From Erythroxylum novogranatense (taxonomy: Eukaryota > Streptophyta > Magnoliopsida > Malpighiales > Erythroxylaceae), in assembly GCA_029891385.1 (NCBI GenBank), contig CM057230.1, positions 55,035,414 through 55,099,413 of the forward strand: a stretch of DNA of 64,000 nucleotides. Reading direction: 5' to 3'. Positions 12,676 to 23,939 of the stretch are shown here, piece by piece; the stretch's first letter is position 1; each line of letters starts with the position of its first letter. The notes under the pieces are model-generated. The model was not told where the DNA came from. It saw nothing but the letters and a program-made list of their open reading frames with translations, and searched no databases. The position numbers and the translations under genes are program-made.

Positions 12676-15600
12676 TGTAACATCTCATTACCTTTGGGAA
12701 GGTTATAATGGTAAATGTGAGTGATTAATGAAAGTTAGAAATATATTTCCATGTTCATGAATACTATGTCATACACATATATATGAATAGTGAAGTCATG
12801 GCACATGAGAATAATTGTACATGCATTCATGAATAATTTCGGGTATAACTAGATTGAGTTATGATTTTTGGGTGTTTTGAGAATTTTGAATTTATTTATA
12901 TGAAAAATTTTATTGGTTAGTAAGAATATTGTATTTGTGAATTTTGGTGAATTTAGGCATAAATTTTTGGAAAATTTTGAAAAATAGGAAAAAGACATCA
13001 AGTGAAGATTTGGAGATAGTTAAATTGTAAAGATGAGAGTTAATGGAGTTAGTTTCAAAAGAAACTACGTTAGAGCTTAGGTATTAGAAAAGTGAAAAAT
13101 GTCACTTAAGTTGTGTACTTTTGTTAGATGTAGGTTACGGTTTCTAAGAGTTGAAAGGTTAAGATATATGTCTAAGTTCATTCTTCATGTCATCTTCTTC
13201 AAGTTTTTTTCCCACACATAGAGTTTTCCATCTAATCCCTTCTAAGAGATTTCTTTGTTTTCCTTCTTACACCAAGCCCACCTTGTCATTTATGTCTTCT
13301 ACCCTAATTTCATGAAGTTTAGGGCTTGAAGATTTTGGATTTTTCAACAGGTAAGTAGTGAATAAATCCTTTAGAGTTTGTGATTTATGAAAGAAAATTA
13401 AGGAGTTACTGTCGTTTGCATAGAAAATGATATTTAAGTGTATATTCATAAATACTGGGTGGTTGGAGAGGAAATAAATTTGGTTATAGTGTAAAATTAG
13501 ATTTTGAAAGATTTTTAGTGTTTTGGTGATGTAAAATATTGAAAGTTTGAAAATTTGGAAACTGCTCACTGAATATGCTTCAGTCTTTTAGTCATAACGT
13601 TTTCTCTAGTTGTCTAAACGAGATGGTTCTTAATTTGGATTAACCTAGAGATATATGATTACATATGAAGACATTGAATTTCAATTCTTTCACTAAGAGT
13701 CGCAAAATTTCATGAAGTTAAGAACTGGTTGCAGTATATTGGGAGCTGAATGTAAAATTCGTGTTCTGACTTTGAAAGAAAATATGGATTAATCTAGATA
13801 GATTTTGGCAAAGTTACCTTCTTAAAAGTTGTAGTTCTTTCTTTTATCTTTCCAACGGTATATATTATGGAATTTTTTTACATCTAAGTCGAAATTTATG
13901 ATCATTTTATATAGAGATGCAAAAGTAAGATGAAGCAAAGTAAGACGATGGAAACTAAGATGATGGAAACTAAGACAATAGAAACTAAGACGATGGAAAA
14001 CTAAGACGATAAGAACTAAGACGATGGAAACTAAGACGATAGAAACTAAGATGATGGGAAACTAAGACGATAGGAACTAAGCGGATGGAAACTAAGACGA
14101 TGGAAACTAAGACGATGGGAAACTAAGACGATGGAAAAACTAAGAAGGAAGTAAAAACAGACTGGATTCTTTTGGTCATAACTTCTCCTCCAGACATCCA
14201 AATGACCTAATTCTTAAACCATTGGATTATTAAGACATTGCTCTATATTTTCACCAAAAATCATAGCCATCTAAAATGAAGTTAGAAATATTGAGTGAAA
14301 AACATAGGACGGATATAGTGTGTGTACTCTTAAATTTTATGAACTAGTGTTTTTCCACTGAATATACCCCAATATTTTGGGCATATCTTTTTGTATAGTT
14401 ATCTAAATTGAGTGATTTTTATTCCAAGTAAACTAGATACATAGGTATACAACTTATGTGAGGGAATAAAATTCTAAATCGGACTATAAGAGCTTCAATT
14501 TTTGGATGGAAGTTGAGTATGGGGTATAAATTTCACATTGTTGAACCAAATTGAGTGATTTTTGTGTCAATGGAAAGATAAGACATAGAGAAATATTTTT
14601 CTAGAAGAGAGTTTTATCAAATTACTTCATTTTAACCTTCTGATTGTACATGAACAGTAGACCCGAAAGGGGTATCTTGTAAAAATATGAAGTGATTCAA
14701 TGAGAAATGAATTGCGAATTCAATGGGTTTAGTGAGGCATAAACCTAAGTATAAGTTATACTTAGATGAGTTTGGTATGGGATAGTTTTGTGAAGAATTT
14801 ATGAAGTGATACCTGGGATTGTCATAAACATGCCTTGTACATATTTCATTGCATTCATGTGCATTATTAAACACCAATGATTGTGCAAATTGTGATATAT
14901 GTGTATGTTATTTGTTATAGAGGAGCAATTGGAACGTCAACCCATAAACGTTGTCGAAACTTCCAGGCAATAGTTTCGGGAGCAATTAGTGAGAAACCTA
15001 GACAATTTCTCTCAATTATTGTTTGCTTATAATTATGTTTTGAATAATGAATGAATGTGAATGTGAGACCTATGTGTTTTATCAAATGATTGATTGTGTT
15101 ACATGCATTCCATTCATGAATGCATAATTAGATAATGGAAGTTGGGACTAAGGCAGCCAATGATCAGAGTTTAAAGCTCAATGTATGGAAATGAGCCTCG
15201 AGCTCAAGTGTTTCAAAGCCTCAAGCAGGCTGAACGTGTAATGAGACCTGTATCTTCATCAGAGAAGGGACAGTATAAATGAGCTCAGTATCCAAAATAG
15301 ATACGGGACAGTTCAGGCGCCCAGTCATAATAACGTAACAATTGGAAAGTGTCTCATGAGCATTTCATATGCATCTTGTTAAGTATGTTTGATAGAGTGA
15401 AATGCAAAATTGCTTATGCTTAAGTGAAAGCGTGTTACTCATGTGAAATGCAAAATTGTGAAATAATTGTGATATGAATTGATGTGATGCATGAATTGAG
15501 TGAATCATCGATGATGGTTACCTCATTGAGTTCGCAAAAATCACTAAAATTGCAACGTTGTCTTTTCAAGACTGAGGGACGACTCTAGCTATTGAGAGGC

Positions 15601-15976
15601 TCTATTGTTGTGTAGATTGTGATTTGACTAGAGAAGTCATGGCTTAAAGGTCGGTCAGCTGGGATTTTTGGATGGCTTAGATAGATTTGATATATTCTTC
15701 TATTTCAAGTAGAACTTTGGTACTAAGTTTGTTGATGTACATGCAGTAAAAGTTGAAAGACATAATGTAGACTTTCGATTATTGAAAAAAAAGGAAATGA
15801 GGAAAATGTTGGTTTAAAAATATTGTGATTTTCTTACGATGCTTTTAAGGGAAGATTGATATGATGCCATATGAACAGAATGTAGTAATCGAAAGTAGCT
15901 CACCCTTATCGTAGGATATGCACCAGAATGACCTTCTGGCATCCCAGTGTGTACCCTGTGGTAAGAGGGCGCTATA
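12676..15976 (+). repeat. solo Ty3/gypsy LTR, 3.3 kb (D)
   Basis: It starts TGTAACATCTCATTACC and ends GGGCGCTATA, matching the LTR termini of elements E (52043) and F (61034), which begin TGTAACATCCC and end G(C/T)GCTACA. The flanks are CTTTT on the left and TTTTT on the right, a near-perfect five-base duplication. No gag-pol or second LTR is present, so it is a solo LTR left by recombination. It carries a minisatellite (13923-14150), the ATCGATGATGG box near 15508, and the U5 segment with CACCCTTATCGTAGGATA near 15901. Sequence divergence from E suggests it is older. Confidence 0.8.
13923..14150 (+). repeat. minisatellite GAAACTAAGACGATG in solo LTR D
   Basis: About fourteen imperfect copies of a 14-16 base unit, GAAACTAAGACGATG with small variants. 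The core AAACTAAGACG is the reverse complement of the CGTCTTAGTTT core in the minisatellite of LTR A (21359-21914). Confidence 0.85.
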
Positions 15977-16549
15977 TTTTTATACTTTGTTATTATTTTA
16001 AAGAGCATCTTAACATAATTTATTTGTAAATTTTTCTAATATAAAGTACAAAACATTATATTCAACTTCATTAGAACATATAATATATCAAACATAAAAG
16101 ATATATTGTTAAATAAAGGAAAATAAATCATTGCACAAATTCATTTCATGTAAAATAAAACTCTTAAATAGTTTAATTGATATTCTCCTTTCTATTTGAA
16201 CTATATTTTCCTTTTATATAAATTATTAGAAATATCATATTGATATTTATTGAATATGTCATGATTAAAAGTATGTTCACCAAAAATGATTTCATAAGAT
16301 TTACTAAACAATTTATTAGGAAGCCAACAAAAATACCTCAAATTCTCATTTCCTGAACCAATTACTGAAGCTAAGGGATATGACACAAGCTGATGTCTCA
16401 TGTAGAATTGAAAATGAAATTCTAGTCTCATTATGGTATTATAATTAGTCAGGCCAAGAACAACTTCTGCATTCTCTATATACTTCGAGAACTTCATTGA
16501 TCTTGCCAATTCACACCAGAATCAAGTTATTGATTAATGGGAATTTCTG
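15977..16549. other. AT-rich flank, no recognisable gene
   Basis: It includes a minus-strand open frame of 102 codons (16509-16201) with no recognisable domain. I cannot tell whether it is a decayed host gene or chance. Confidence 0.3.
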
Positions 16550-17290
16550 GAGGTTCCCTCACAGATTGAGACATTTACAACTTACCCTCCTAGTCTAAAT
16601 ATTTCAGATATCTTCTAATGGAAAGACCAACCTGTTAACAAATTATCCAACAAAATCATCAAGAACTTGTTAAGAAGAAGATGCGTTAAGGTAGATTGGC
16701 ATAAGATTGTTTAGAAGAAGGTCTTAACACCCAGAATTTCTTTTCTCTTGTTGCTTACAATCAAAACAAGCTTAACACCACTAACAAAATTCCATACCTA
16801 CAAGTTGACAAAATGTCCAATGTGTTTGGTACATGAGGAATTAAGAGGCCATTTATTTTTCTTACGTCCCTTCATCAACAACATATAGGAATATGTTACA
16901 AGAAGATATTACACAAGGGTTGTCAATCCAAGCTTCTAACTCAAAACTGGCCAATCTAATTTTTCATACTTACTTTGGGACTTTATGTATATATCTTATA
17001 GAGAGAAAGGAATTCCAAAAGATTTGCAAATAAAACCTCACCAATGGAGTCTCTAAAATCAGAGATCATCATTGGGATCAGGAAGTTGGTATCGCTAAAA
17101 AATACCAACCAGAATTGCAGCTTTAACTTGCTATCTTCTCTACACATCTAATGCAATTTTTCTTTTCATTTTGTCTCTACTTTTTGCAAACATATGCAAG
17201 GAAGTTTTGTAACTTAAGCAAGGGTATCCCTTAAGCACTATGTCTTGTTTGCAATACTTTCATTAATTAATTAATTAATTACCATTTTCC
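16550..17290 (+). pseudogene. 3' end of a LINE (zf-RVT region)
   Basis: The plus strand shows, with frameshifts, the C-terminal region of plant L1 elements. A CPMCLVHEELRGHLFF block (about 16813-16861) corresponds to the zf-RVT zinc motif. An R-E-R/K-rich segment near 16995-17080 resembles the usual end of the ORF (IWRERN-like, then an amphipathic region). The 3' UTR ends near an ATTA tandem at 17263-17282. Reverse transcriptase and endonuclease are absent, as in heavily 5'-truncated LINE copies. Confidence 0.6.
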
Positions 17291-19396
17291 TTTAAAAATA
17301 ATTTATTGGTATAATGATATGATATATTTTAAGTTTTTTAATTCATAACATTATTCATTAAATAATATATACTTTTTTATAAACTTATTTTAAAGATTAT
17401 TCAAAATATTTATATTGTTTCACTTAATTTATATAAATTGAGTATCTTACCAAGCCTTTTATGTCAAAGATGTATGTTTAAATCCTCATTTTATTGTTTC
17501 AAAGGATTGAGATTTTTAAATCTTTTGAGAATTAGGCTGAGAACAATATCGTTAATTAATTGAAAATTATTTTTTTACTAATTCTACCTTTGAAGATTAA
17601 TGAGCAAGTTAAGGAACCTAACTATAATGTAAAAACGGCATCTTAAATGATCTCTTATTTTTCTTTTTATTTTCCATTTTTTGTTCTTCATCTTGACTTT
17701 ATTCCCATGTTAGTCATCTCAAATGCATAATCTTAAATAGATATTTATTGCTAATTTTATACAAATTTATATACTTGGTTGGTAGATGAACTTAATTGTA
17801 TAATTATGCAATATCAAAGATTCAATTGAGTAATGTAAAAGTACATTGAATAATTATTAAGGAGACTATTTCAAACTTGATTAATGTTGAAATTATTATA
17901 TATGTCCAAACAAGTATGAGAAATAAGAAGAAACTAGTCTTTGAAGTTTGAACTCTTTACTTCTACTCCCCAATTTGATTTTATTCTTTAAATTTCTTTT
18001 TTTCATATTTTATAAATTAATTGTATTGAAAATATGACTTAAATTGTTTTATACAAAAATTTTACGTCAATGAATATTAATATTAAGACACTAATAAGTA
18101 ATAATCTAAAATTTAATACTTTAGCTTCTATATGAATCAATAATCGTATATGTGTGTTTTTTATGAAATTTTCATTTATTTTCTATTATTAATTCTTATT
18201 TTAATTAATATTTACAAGAAAAATTAAAAGAAAAATAATTGGCACTAAAAATAATAAAGATTGACCACTTATTTGAGTTTTAAAATAAAATTTTAGAATG
18301 GTACATTAGTTAAGAAAAAGTTTGATTATCTAAAATAATCACTTTTTATACAAGTTATGCTGAAATTTTCTTTTAAGTACAATATTTATATATATCCTAT
18401 TTAAGAAGTATTTCTAAAAAGAAAAATTAATATTTAAATATAAAATTTTCTTCACTCATACTATCTTACAAATTTGGTTCATAATAGACAATATAATATA
18501 ATAAATAATATCTATCAAATTAATAACATCAGATAATTAATTATAGATAATTATATTTAGAGCTATATAATTGGTTTGACAAAATGAGATTATCTCTTTT
18601 AAGAGTTATAATAAGTGTCATTATAATAAGAATAATGACAACAAGAATAATATTTCAATATGAATCTCATTGAGACGTAGAATCTAGAAGGTATAGTAAT
18701 ACACAACCTTACCTTTAACTAATAGAGAGACTGCTTTCAATTGTCATTATAATAAGAATGCATATTTTAATTAAAATATAAATTTTATCAATTATTATGG
18801 TATATTTGTATGATAAATTCATCTTTTAAATTCTCGTATTGATATGAAAATTTAATTTATGGCTTTTTCTAAAAAATTATAACATTTTCATGTAAAAATT
18901 TACTTTTATATAAAACATTACATCGTGGTTTATATAAAATATCCATATCGATGATTAAAAATCCATTAGCTTGGCCGATGCAATTATAAAAGCCTTAATC
19001 TTTTCACTTGTTGGTTTAGTTTACTTTAATAACTCTTGTTATTAAAATTGATTGATTAATTAATTGCCAACTAGTTTTCATAAACTAACCAATTTTTAAA
19101 ACTATAATAAATAAGTTGATTTTTGTTTGACAATCTCCTTCTTCGCTTAAACTCTAATCTCTTCAATAAGTAAAGATAGTCTCTTTCATCAATCCTATTT
19201 CAAGTTCTTACATTTTATTCAATTTTTATTATACATCATTTTATAATAATCTAATCTCGGTTAAGTTTTTAAACTTTAAATGTCTTATCTTATTGGTTTA
19301 ATTTCTAGTCTAATTTTAAAATATTGATCCATATGCATTTAATTTATTTTTGAATTATATTGAAACCATTCTATATGGGTTCAAATAGAGTGATTA
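17291..19396. other. AT-rich intergenic DNA, no recognisable gene
   Basis: Long A/T runs and no open frame of note on either strand. It ends where the copia LTR of element G begins. Confidence 0.5.
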
Positions 19397-19499
19397 TGTT
19401 AGGAAACCAATTGTGATCGAATCACAAGCACAATAGGAAAATAAAATTTTACAGTTTTCGATTGGATCCTGATAATTGAATAACTTGAAAAACTAAACT
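19397..19499 (-). repeat. left part of a copia (G) 3' LTR split by element A
   Basis: The segment begins TGTTAGGAAACC. Read on the minus strand it is the end of a copia LTR (GGTTTCCTAACA). Its continuation lies at 47712-49139, beyond element A. The last five bases, AAACT (19495-19499), are the left copy of the target duplication made when A inserted. Confidence 0.75.
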
Positions 19500-22400
19500 T
19501 GTTGGCCCCTGAAATTTTTTTTAGCATGATGAGACTAATTTTGGGGTCTTGCTAGATTATTTATGTTGGAATTGATTAGCTTGTTAATGTGGGTAATATA
19601 ATATGACATGGGCTAAAGGTTTTGAACTATTAAAGTAGTGGGAGAGTGTGAGGCCAATTTTGGCAAATCACTTAAGCTTAAAAACCATAAGGCATTAAAG
19701 TTAGGGCAAAAGGGACTTTAGGCAATCTTTAATGGTGTAAAAGAGAAGAAAAGGGGGTGTATTATTTTTGGAAGAAGAAAAAAACGAAATTAAAGAAAGA
19801 AAGGAGAGAGTTTCGTGAGTTTAGAAAAAGAAAGGAGAGCAAGCTAGGTTTTGATTTTTCTTAACCTTCAAGAGGAATTTTGGGAGTGATCAAGAAGGGA
19901 AAAAGGAAGGGGAAGATTAGAGCTTCCATTAAAGCTAAGAAAATCATTGTTTGGTGAAGATTTAAAGTAAGTGTTTTGAATCTTTTGAAGTTTTGAAAGG
20001 ATTGTGGTTTAAGAGCTTAGGAAAGGTATGGGTATAAGTATTCCGGGATCAATTTCATACATGGGGTCCTTTGGGTTTTCCTATTTGAATTCTTATGATT
20101 TGGAATTTTTTGTCAATGTTGAAGAAAATTAAGAAGGACAAGAGGAGCAAGAGGAGAGGCATATTTGAACAAACCATAGTCAAGGACTTCAAGGTGGGTT
20201 TCACTTTTATAGTTAGGTGATAAGCTAATAAAAATTTTCTGTTAATAAATGATAGTAATTAATTTTGCATCCACCTCATTCATGTGCATTTAATGTTGTT
20301 TAATGCTGCAAGCTTTTCCTACATGCATATACATTACGTGTGATAATTTATGGAAAGTTGTTTTAAAAATGATTCTTTGAAATGATGTATGATTATGAAA
20401 CCATACTTTTGGAAATGGTTTTTAAGATATAACAAGCATATAAAAAGCAAGTTTTCAAGAGAATGTGCCTTTTTGGGCTCCAAGCTTATAAGATTTTGAA
20501 ATCTCTGTGTTATGTGAGTTTGTGGTAGTCCCTCAAGAACCGTCACGTGAACGTTGACTCAAGTATAGGCTTCTCCCGCCTGCCCGCTAGCTGCTTGGAG
20601 CTCCTTCAAGGACTCTCTCAAGAATTCACGTCTACACAGGACCATTCCATTGGAAATGTGTAGTGCGTCATGTTTCGGACTTACCCAAACCATTTGATGT
20701 GTTTATGTGTTCATGACAAGTTGATTGGAGTAATGCATTCATGATTTGCATACCCATGAATTTCTGCATGGAAAATGTTTTAAAGTATAAAATTGTTTCC
20801 CATGGGCTTTAAACTCACCCCCACTTTCCTCCCCATAAGCAGGTGAGGAGCAAGAGATTGAGTAGTCAAGGGCCAAGGCATCACTCCACTTTTGAAATGT
20901 TGTAATTTAACCCAATCTAGTAAACCAAAGCTTTAGTTGCATTTTGAGCAATTTATTGTTCATGTATCTTTTGTATTTTGGGATATTTTTGAAACATTTA
21001 TGTATTAGGGGCTTGAAATACCCACTAAAGCTTTGTAAAACTATAAATTTTTTTATACTAATGGTTTATGATTTTGGTTTCACCCATGATTCTCAAGGTT
21101 ACATAGGGGGAAAATTCGTGTATTGACTTCAGGGATATTTCTAGGTTGATGTGAGATGATTTAGGCAAAGTTATCTTCTGTAAAGTTGTAGGTCTTTCTT
21201 TTATCTTTCCAACGATATATAGCATGAAATAATTGGACATCTAAGTTGAAAGTTATAGTCTTTATGAGTGTAGATGCTCTGGAGAGTGTAGAAAGTGATT
21301 TAGAACTTTGGGGATGTGAGGAAGACCCAGTTGAAACATCTTCTTATGCACGGTGCTTCTTCTTAGTTTTGCTTCATCTTAGTTAGCTTCGTTTTAGTTT
21401 TGCTTCGTCTGCTTCATCTTAGTTTTGCTTCGTCTTAGTTTTCTTAGTCTTAGTTTTGCTTCATCTTAGTTTTAATTTGTCTTAATTTTACTTCATCTTA
21501 GTTTTGCTTCGTCTTAGTTTGCTTCGTTTTAGTGTGCTGCGTCTTAGTTTTTCTTTGTCTTAATTTGCTTCGTCTTAGTTTTGTTTTGTCTTAGATTTGC
21601 TTCGTCTCAGTTTGCTTCGTCTTAGTTTTTCTTCGTCTTAGTTTGTTTCGTCTTAGTTTGATCGTCTTAGTTTGGCCTTCTGCATCGTCTTAGTTTGGCC
21701 TTTTACATCGTCTTAGTTTGACCGTCTTAGTTTGGCCTTCTGCATCATCTTATTTTGACCTTTTGCATTGCCTTAGTTTGATCGTCTTAGTTTGACCTTC
21801 TGCATCGTCTTAGTTTGACCGTCTTAGTTTGACCTTCTGCATCGTCTTAGTTTGATCGTCTTAGTTTGATCTTCTACATCGTCTTAGTTTGACCTTTTGC
21901 ATCATCTTAGTTTGTATCATCATCTTCTATTCTATTTTTGATCCTTCAAAGGGTGGAATTTGTCTTCGAGGTCTTCATAAAAGTGGAAGATATAGAAGTC
22001 TTCTTTAAAACCATCTAAAAACAAAGTCAATCCGACATTTTTAGAGGGAGTTATGGCAATTGAGCCAAGATAGGTGCAAATTGATTGATGGTATAAACTT
22101 GTTCGATTCTTTCGGGTATAACTTCCTCATCCGACCTCCAAATGAAGTGATTTTTTAATCAATGGATTCCTAACATCTTTTATTGTCTTTACATGAAAAT
22201 TTGTATCTTTTGCGAGTTGTTTTGGGAAAGTTTGCATTAGAGTAAGTGAGAGGTCGGTTAGGAGAGCATGATTGGGGTATGAACACGCTTTAGCTTTTTA
22301 AGTATATCTTGAGTTGTAATACTCCGATTGAGATGATTCTTACTTCAAAACAAACTAAAGACTTAGAGCTACAATTTCTTTGAAGAATTCAAGTTGTATT

Positions 22401-22518
22401 TTGGGTGATTGACTGGTGTGGGCACACCAACCTTGTGGAATGATGGCAATAACCCTCCAGGGTAATAAACACAAGGTTTATGACTCCGGTTGTTGGGCTT
22501 CAAAAACGGGGTGCAACA
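19500..22518 (+). repeat. left LTR of element A, 3019 bp
   Basis: It runs from TGTTGGCCCC to GTGCAACA. In order it contains a weak TATA-like region near 19628, a purine-rich transcript leader (19740-19830), an ACGT-core box (TCACGTGAACGTTGAC, near 20543), CTCACCCCC near 20814, the minisatellite (21359-21914), the TCCGACCTCCAAATG box near 22130 and a second CTCCGATTGAG box near 22321. It holds the uninterrupted GACTTAGAGC site into which the Harbinger inserted in the right LTR. Confidence 0.9.
21359..21914 (+). repeat. CGTCTTAGTTT minisatellite in LTR A
   Basis: Roughly forty imperfect copies of a 12-24 base unit built on CGTCTTAGTTT. In the first half the spacer is TGCTT; in the second half units alternate TGACC and TGACCTTCTGCAT. 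It appears to have grown by higher-order duplication. The right LTR of A keeps only about three units near 43275-43320. Confidence 0.9.
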
Positions 22519-22523
22519 CATTA

Positions 22524-22535
22524 TATTATCAGAGC
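22524..22535 (+). promoter_or_regulatory. decayed primer-binding site of element A
   Basis: TATTATCAGAGC follows the LTR end and matches the initiator tRNA-Met PBS consensus TGGTATCAGAGC except for two G-to-A/T changes. Confidence 0.7.
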
Positions 22536-22731
22536 GACTAAGTTTAGGTCCAAGTTTGGGACTAATTTTTGGAGTATCCTAAGTATGAAATGGGTAGCTT
22601 AAGACATGAAAGCTTTATATTGTTTCTCATGATTTGAAATTGTTTTATACGATTTGAACCGTTTTACATACTTTGGAATTTGTTTTGTATAAACTAAATA
22701 TTTTCAGTGGTTTCTATTCAAGGAGTGAAAA

Positions 22732-23850
22732 ATGCCGCCTCGAAGAAGAACTCGAGAAGCTTTGACTCGATCTAGCTCTCACTAAGGGAGCACAGATGAA
22801 TCTTATGTCCCGTAAGATGCTGAGACACACCCTGCTCCTGATCCTGAGGCACCTGGTGTGCAGGATGAAGTGCCACCGCCTCCTCCTCCTATGCCATCTA
22901 TTGACCTGCAGTTTTTTCAGGCCTTTGTCCAGGCTTTCACGTATGCCATGAGCCAAGGGTCGTAAGGCTCGATGTAGGCTCCAGTGGAGAGGAGTGGTCA
23001 GTATGATAAGCTTCGCAAGAATGGAGCTGTAGACTTCCATGGGACTATAAATCCCGAAGAGGTTGAAGCCTAGTTAAAGAGGACTGAGAAGGTTTTGATT
23101 TAGATGATGTGCTCGGATGAGGAGAAGTTAGATTATGCAGTGAGCTTGCTACAAAGAGATGTTCTTCATTGGTGGGAATCAGTGCCCTACAGTCAAGTGA
23201 TGCCTCCGGTGTTATCCTGGAGAGATTTTGTGGAAGTGTTCAGGAAGAAGTACCTCTCGAGGGTGTATATCCAAGAAAAGGCTAGAGAGTTTCTAAATCT
23301 CACACAGAGAGACCTGAGTGTGAGTGAATATGAGTTGAGGTTCACCTAGCTGTCACAGTATGCGGCCAACATTGTTGCTAATGAGGAGGATAAGTGCTGC
23401 AAGTTTGAGGGAGGACTACATTTGGGGATGAAGGAGAAGGTCCAGATCCATAATTTCTGTGACTACTAACAATTGGTAGATGCTGCACTCTAGGCTAAGA
23501 AGCTAGAGAATATCATAAATGAAGTGAGCGGGAAGAGGAAGAATAGGGGATGCAGCAATCTACTAAAAAGGGGATGAGTACTCCAAGGCATGAGAGGAGT
23601 ACAAGGAGTTACCATACTCAGAGTGAAGTGGGGAGCAATGGTCCTATCAAGGATAAGTACGCAAGACCAGTCTCAGAGCAAGCCTAGAGTATAGGAGGCA
23701 TTAGAAGGACGGGGAGGAGTAAATACACAAACCCTCAATGGGAGCATTGTGGGAAGCTTCACAAGGGAGAATGCTTTAAGCTACTTGGAGTATGTTTCCG
23801 ATGCTGAGAGAAGGCACACTTGATCAAAGACTGTCCCCAAGTAACAAGAC
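22732..23850 (+). pseudogene. gag of element A, with stops
   Basis: An ATG at 22732 opens MPPRRRTREA, followed by a proline run (PPPPPPMPS), the retrotransposon gag domain (DEEKLDYAVSLLQRDVLHWW, then VEVFRKKYLSRVY), and two zinc-knuckle motifs near 23740-23850 (CGKLHKGEC, then CFRC...HLIKDCP). At least seven in-frame stops interrupt it, many of them TAG or TAA at former CAG, CAA or TGG positions, as C-to-T decay of methylated DNA would produce. It would have formed the virus-like particle. Confidence 0.85.
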
Positions 23851-23939
23851 AAGAGGGGTTCCAGATGTAAGCCCCAAGGAGAGCAGAAATCGTGAGAATC
23901 AGACCAGTCACAGAGGTGGCTAGCTCTAGAACTACAAAG

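Noticed and set aside
16201..16509. 102-codon minus-strand frame as a host gene
   Set aside because: No recognisable domain and no supporting exon structure; left as unassigned.
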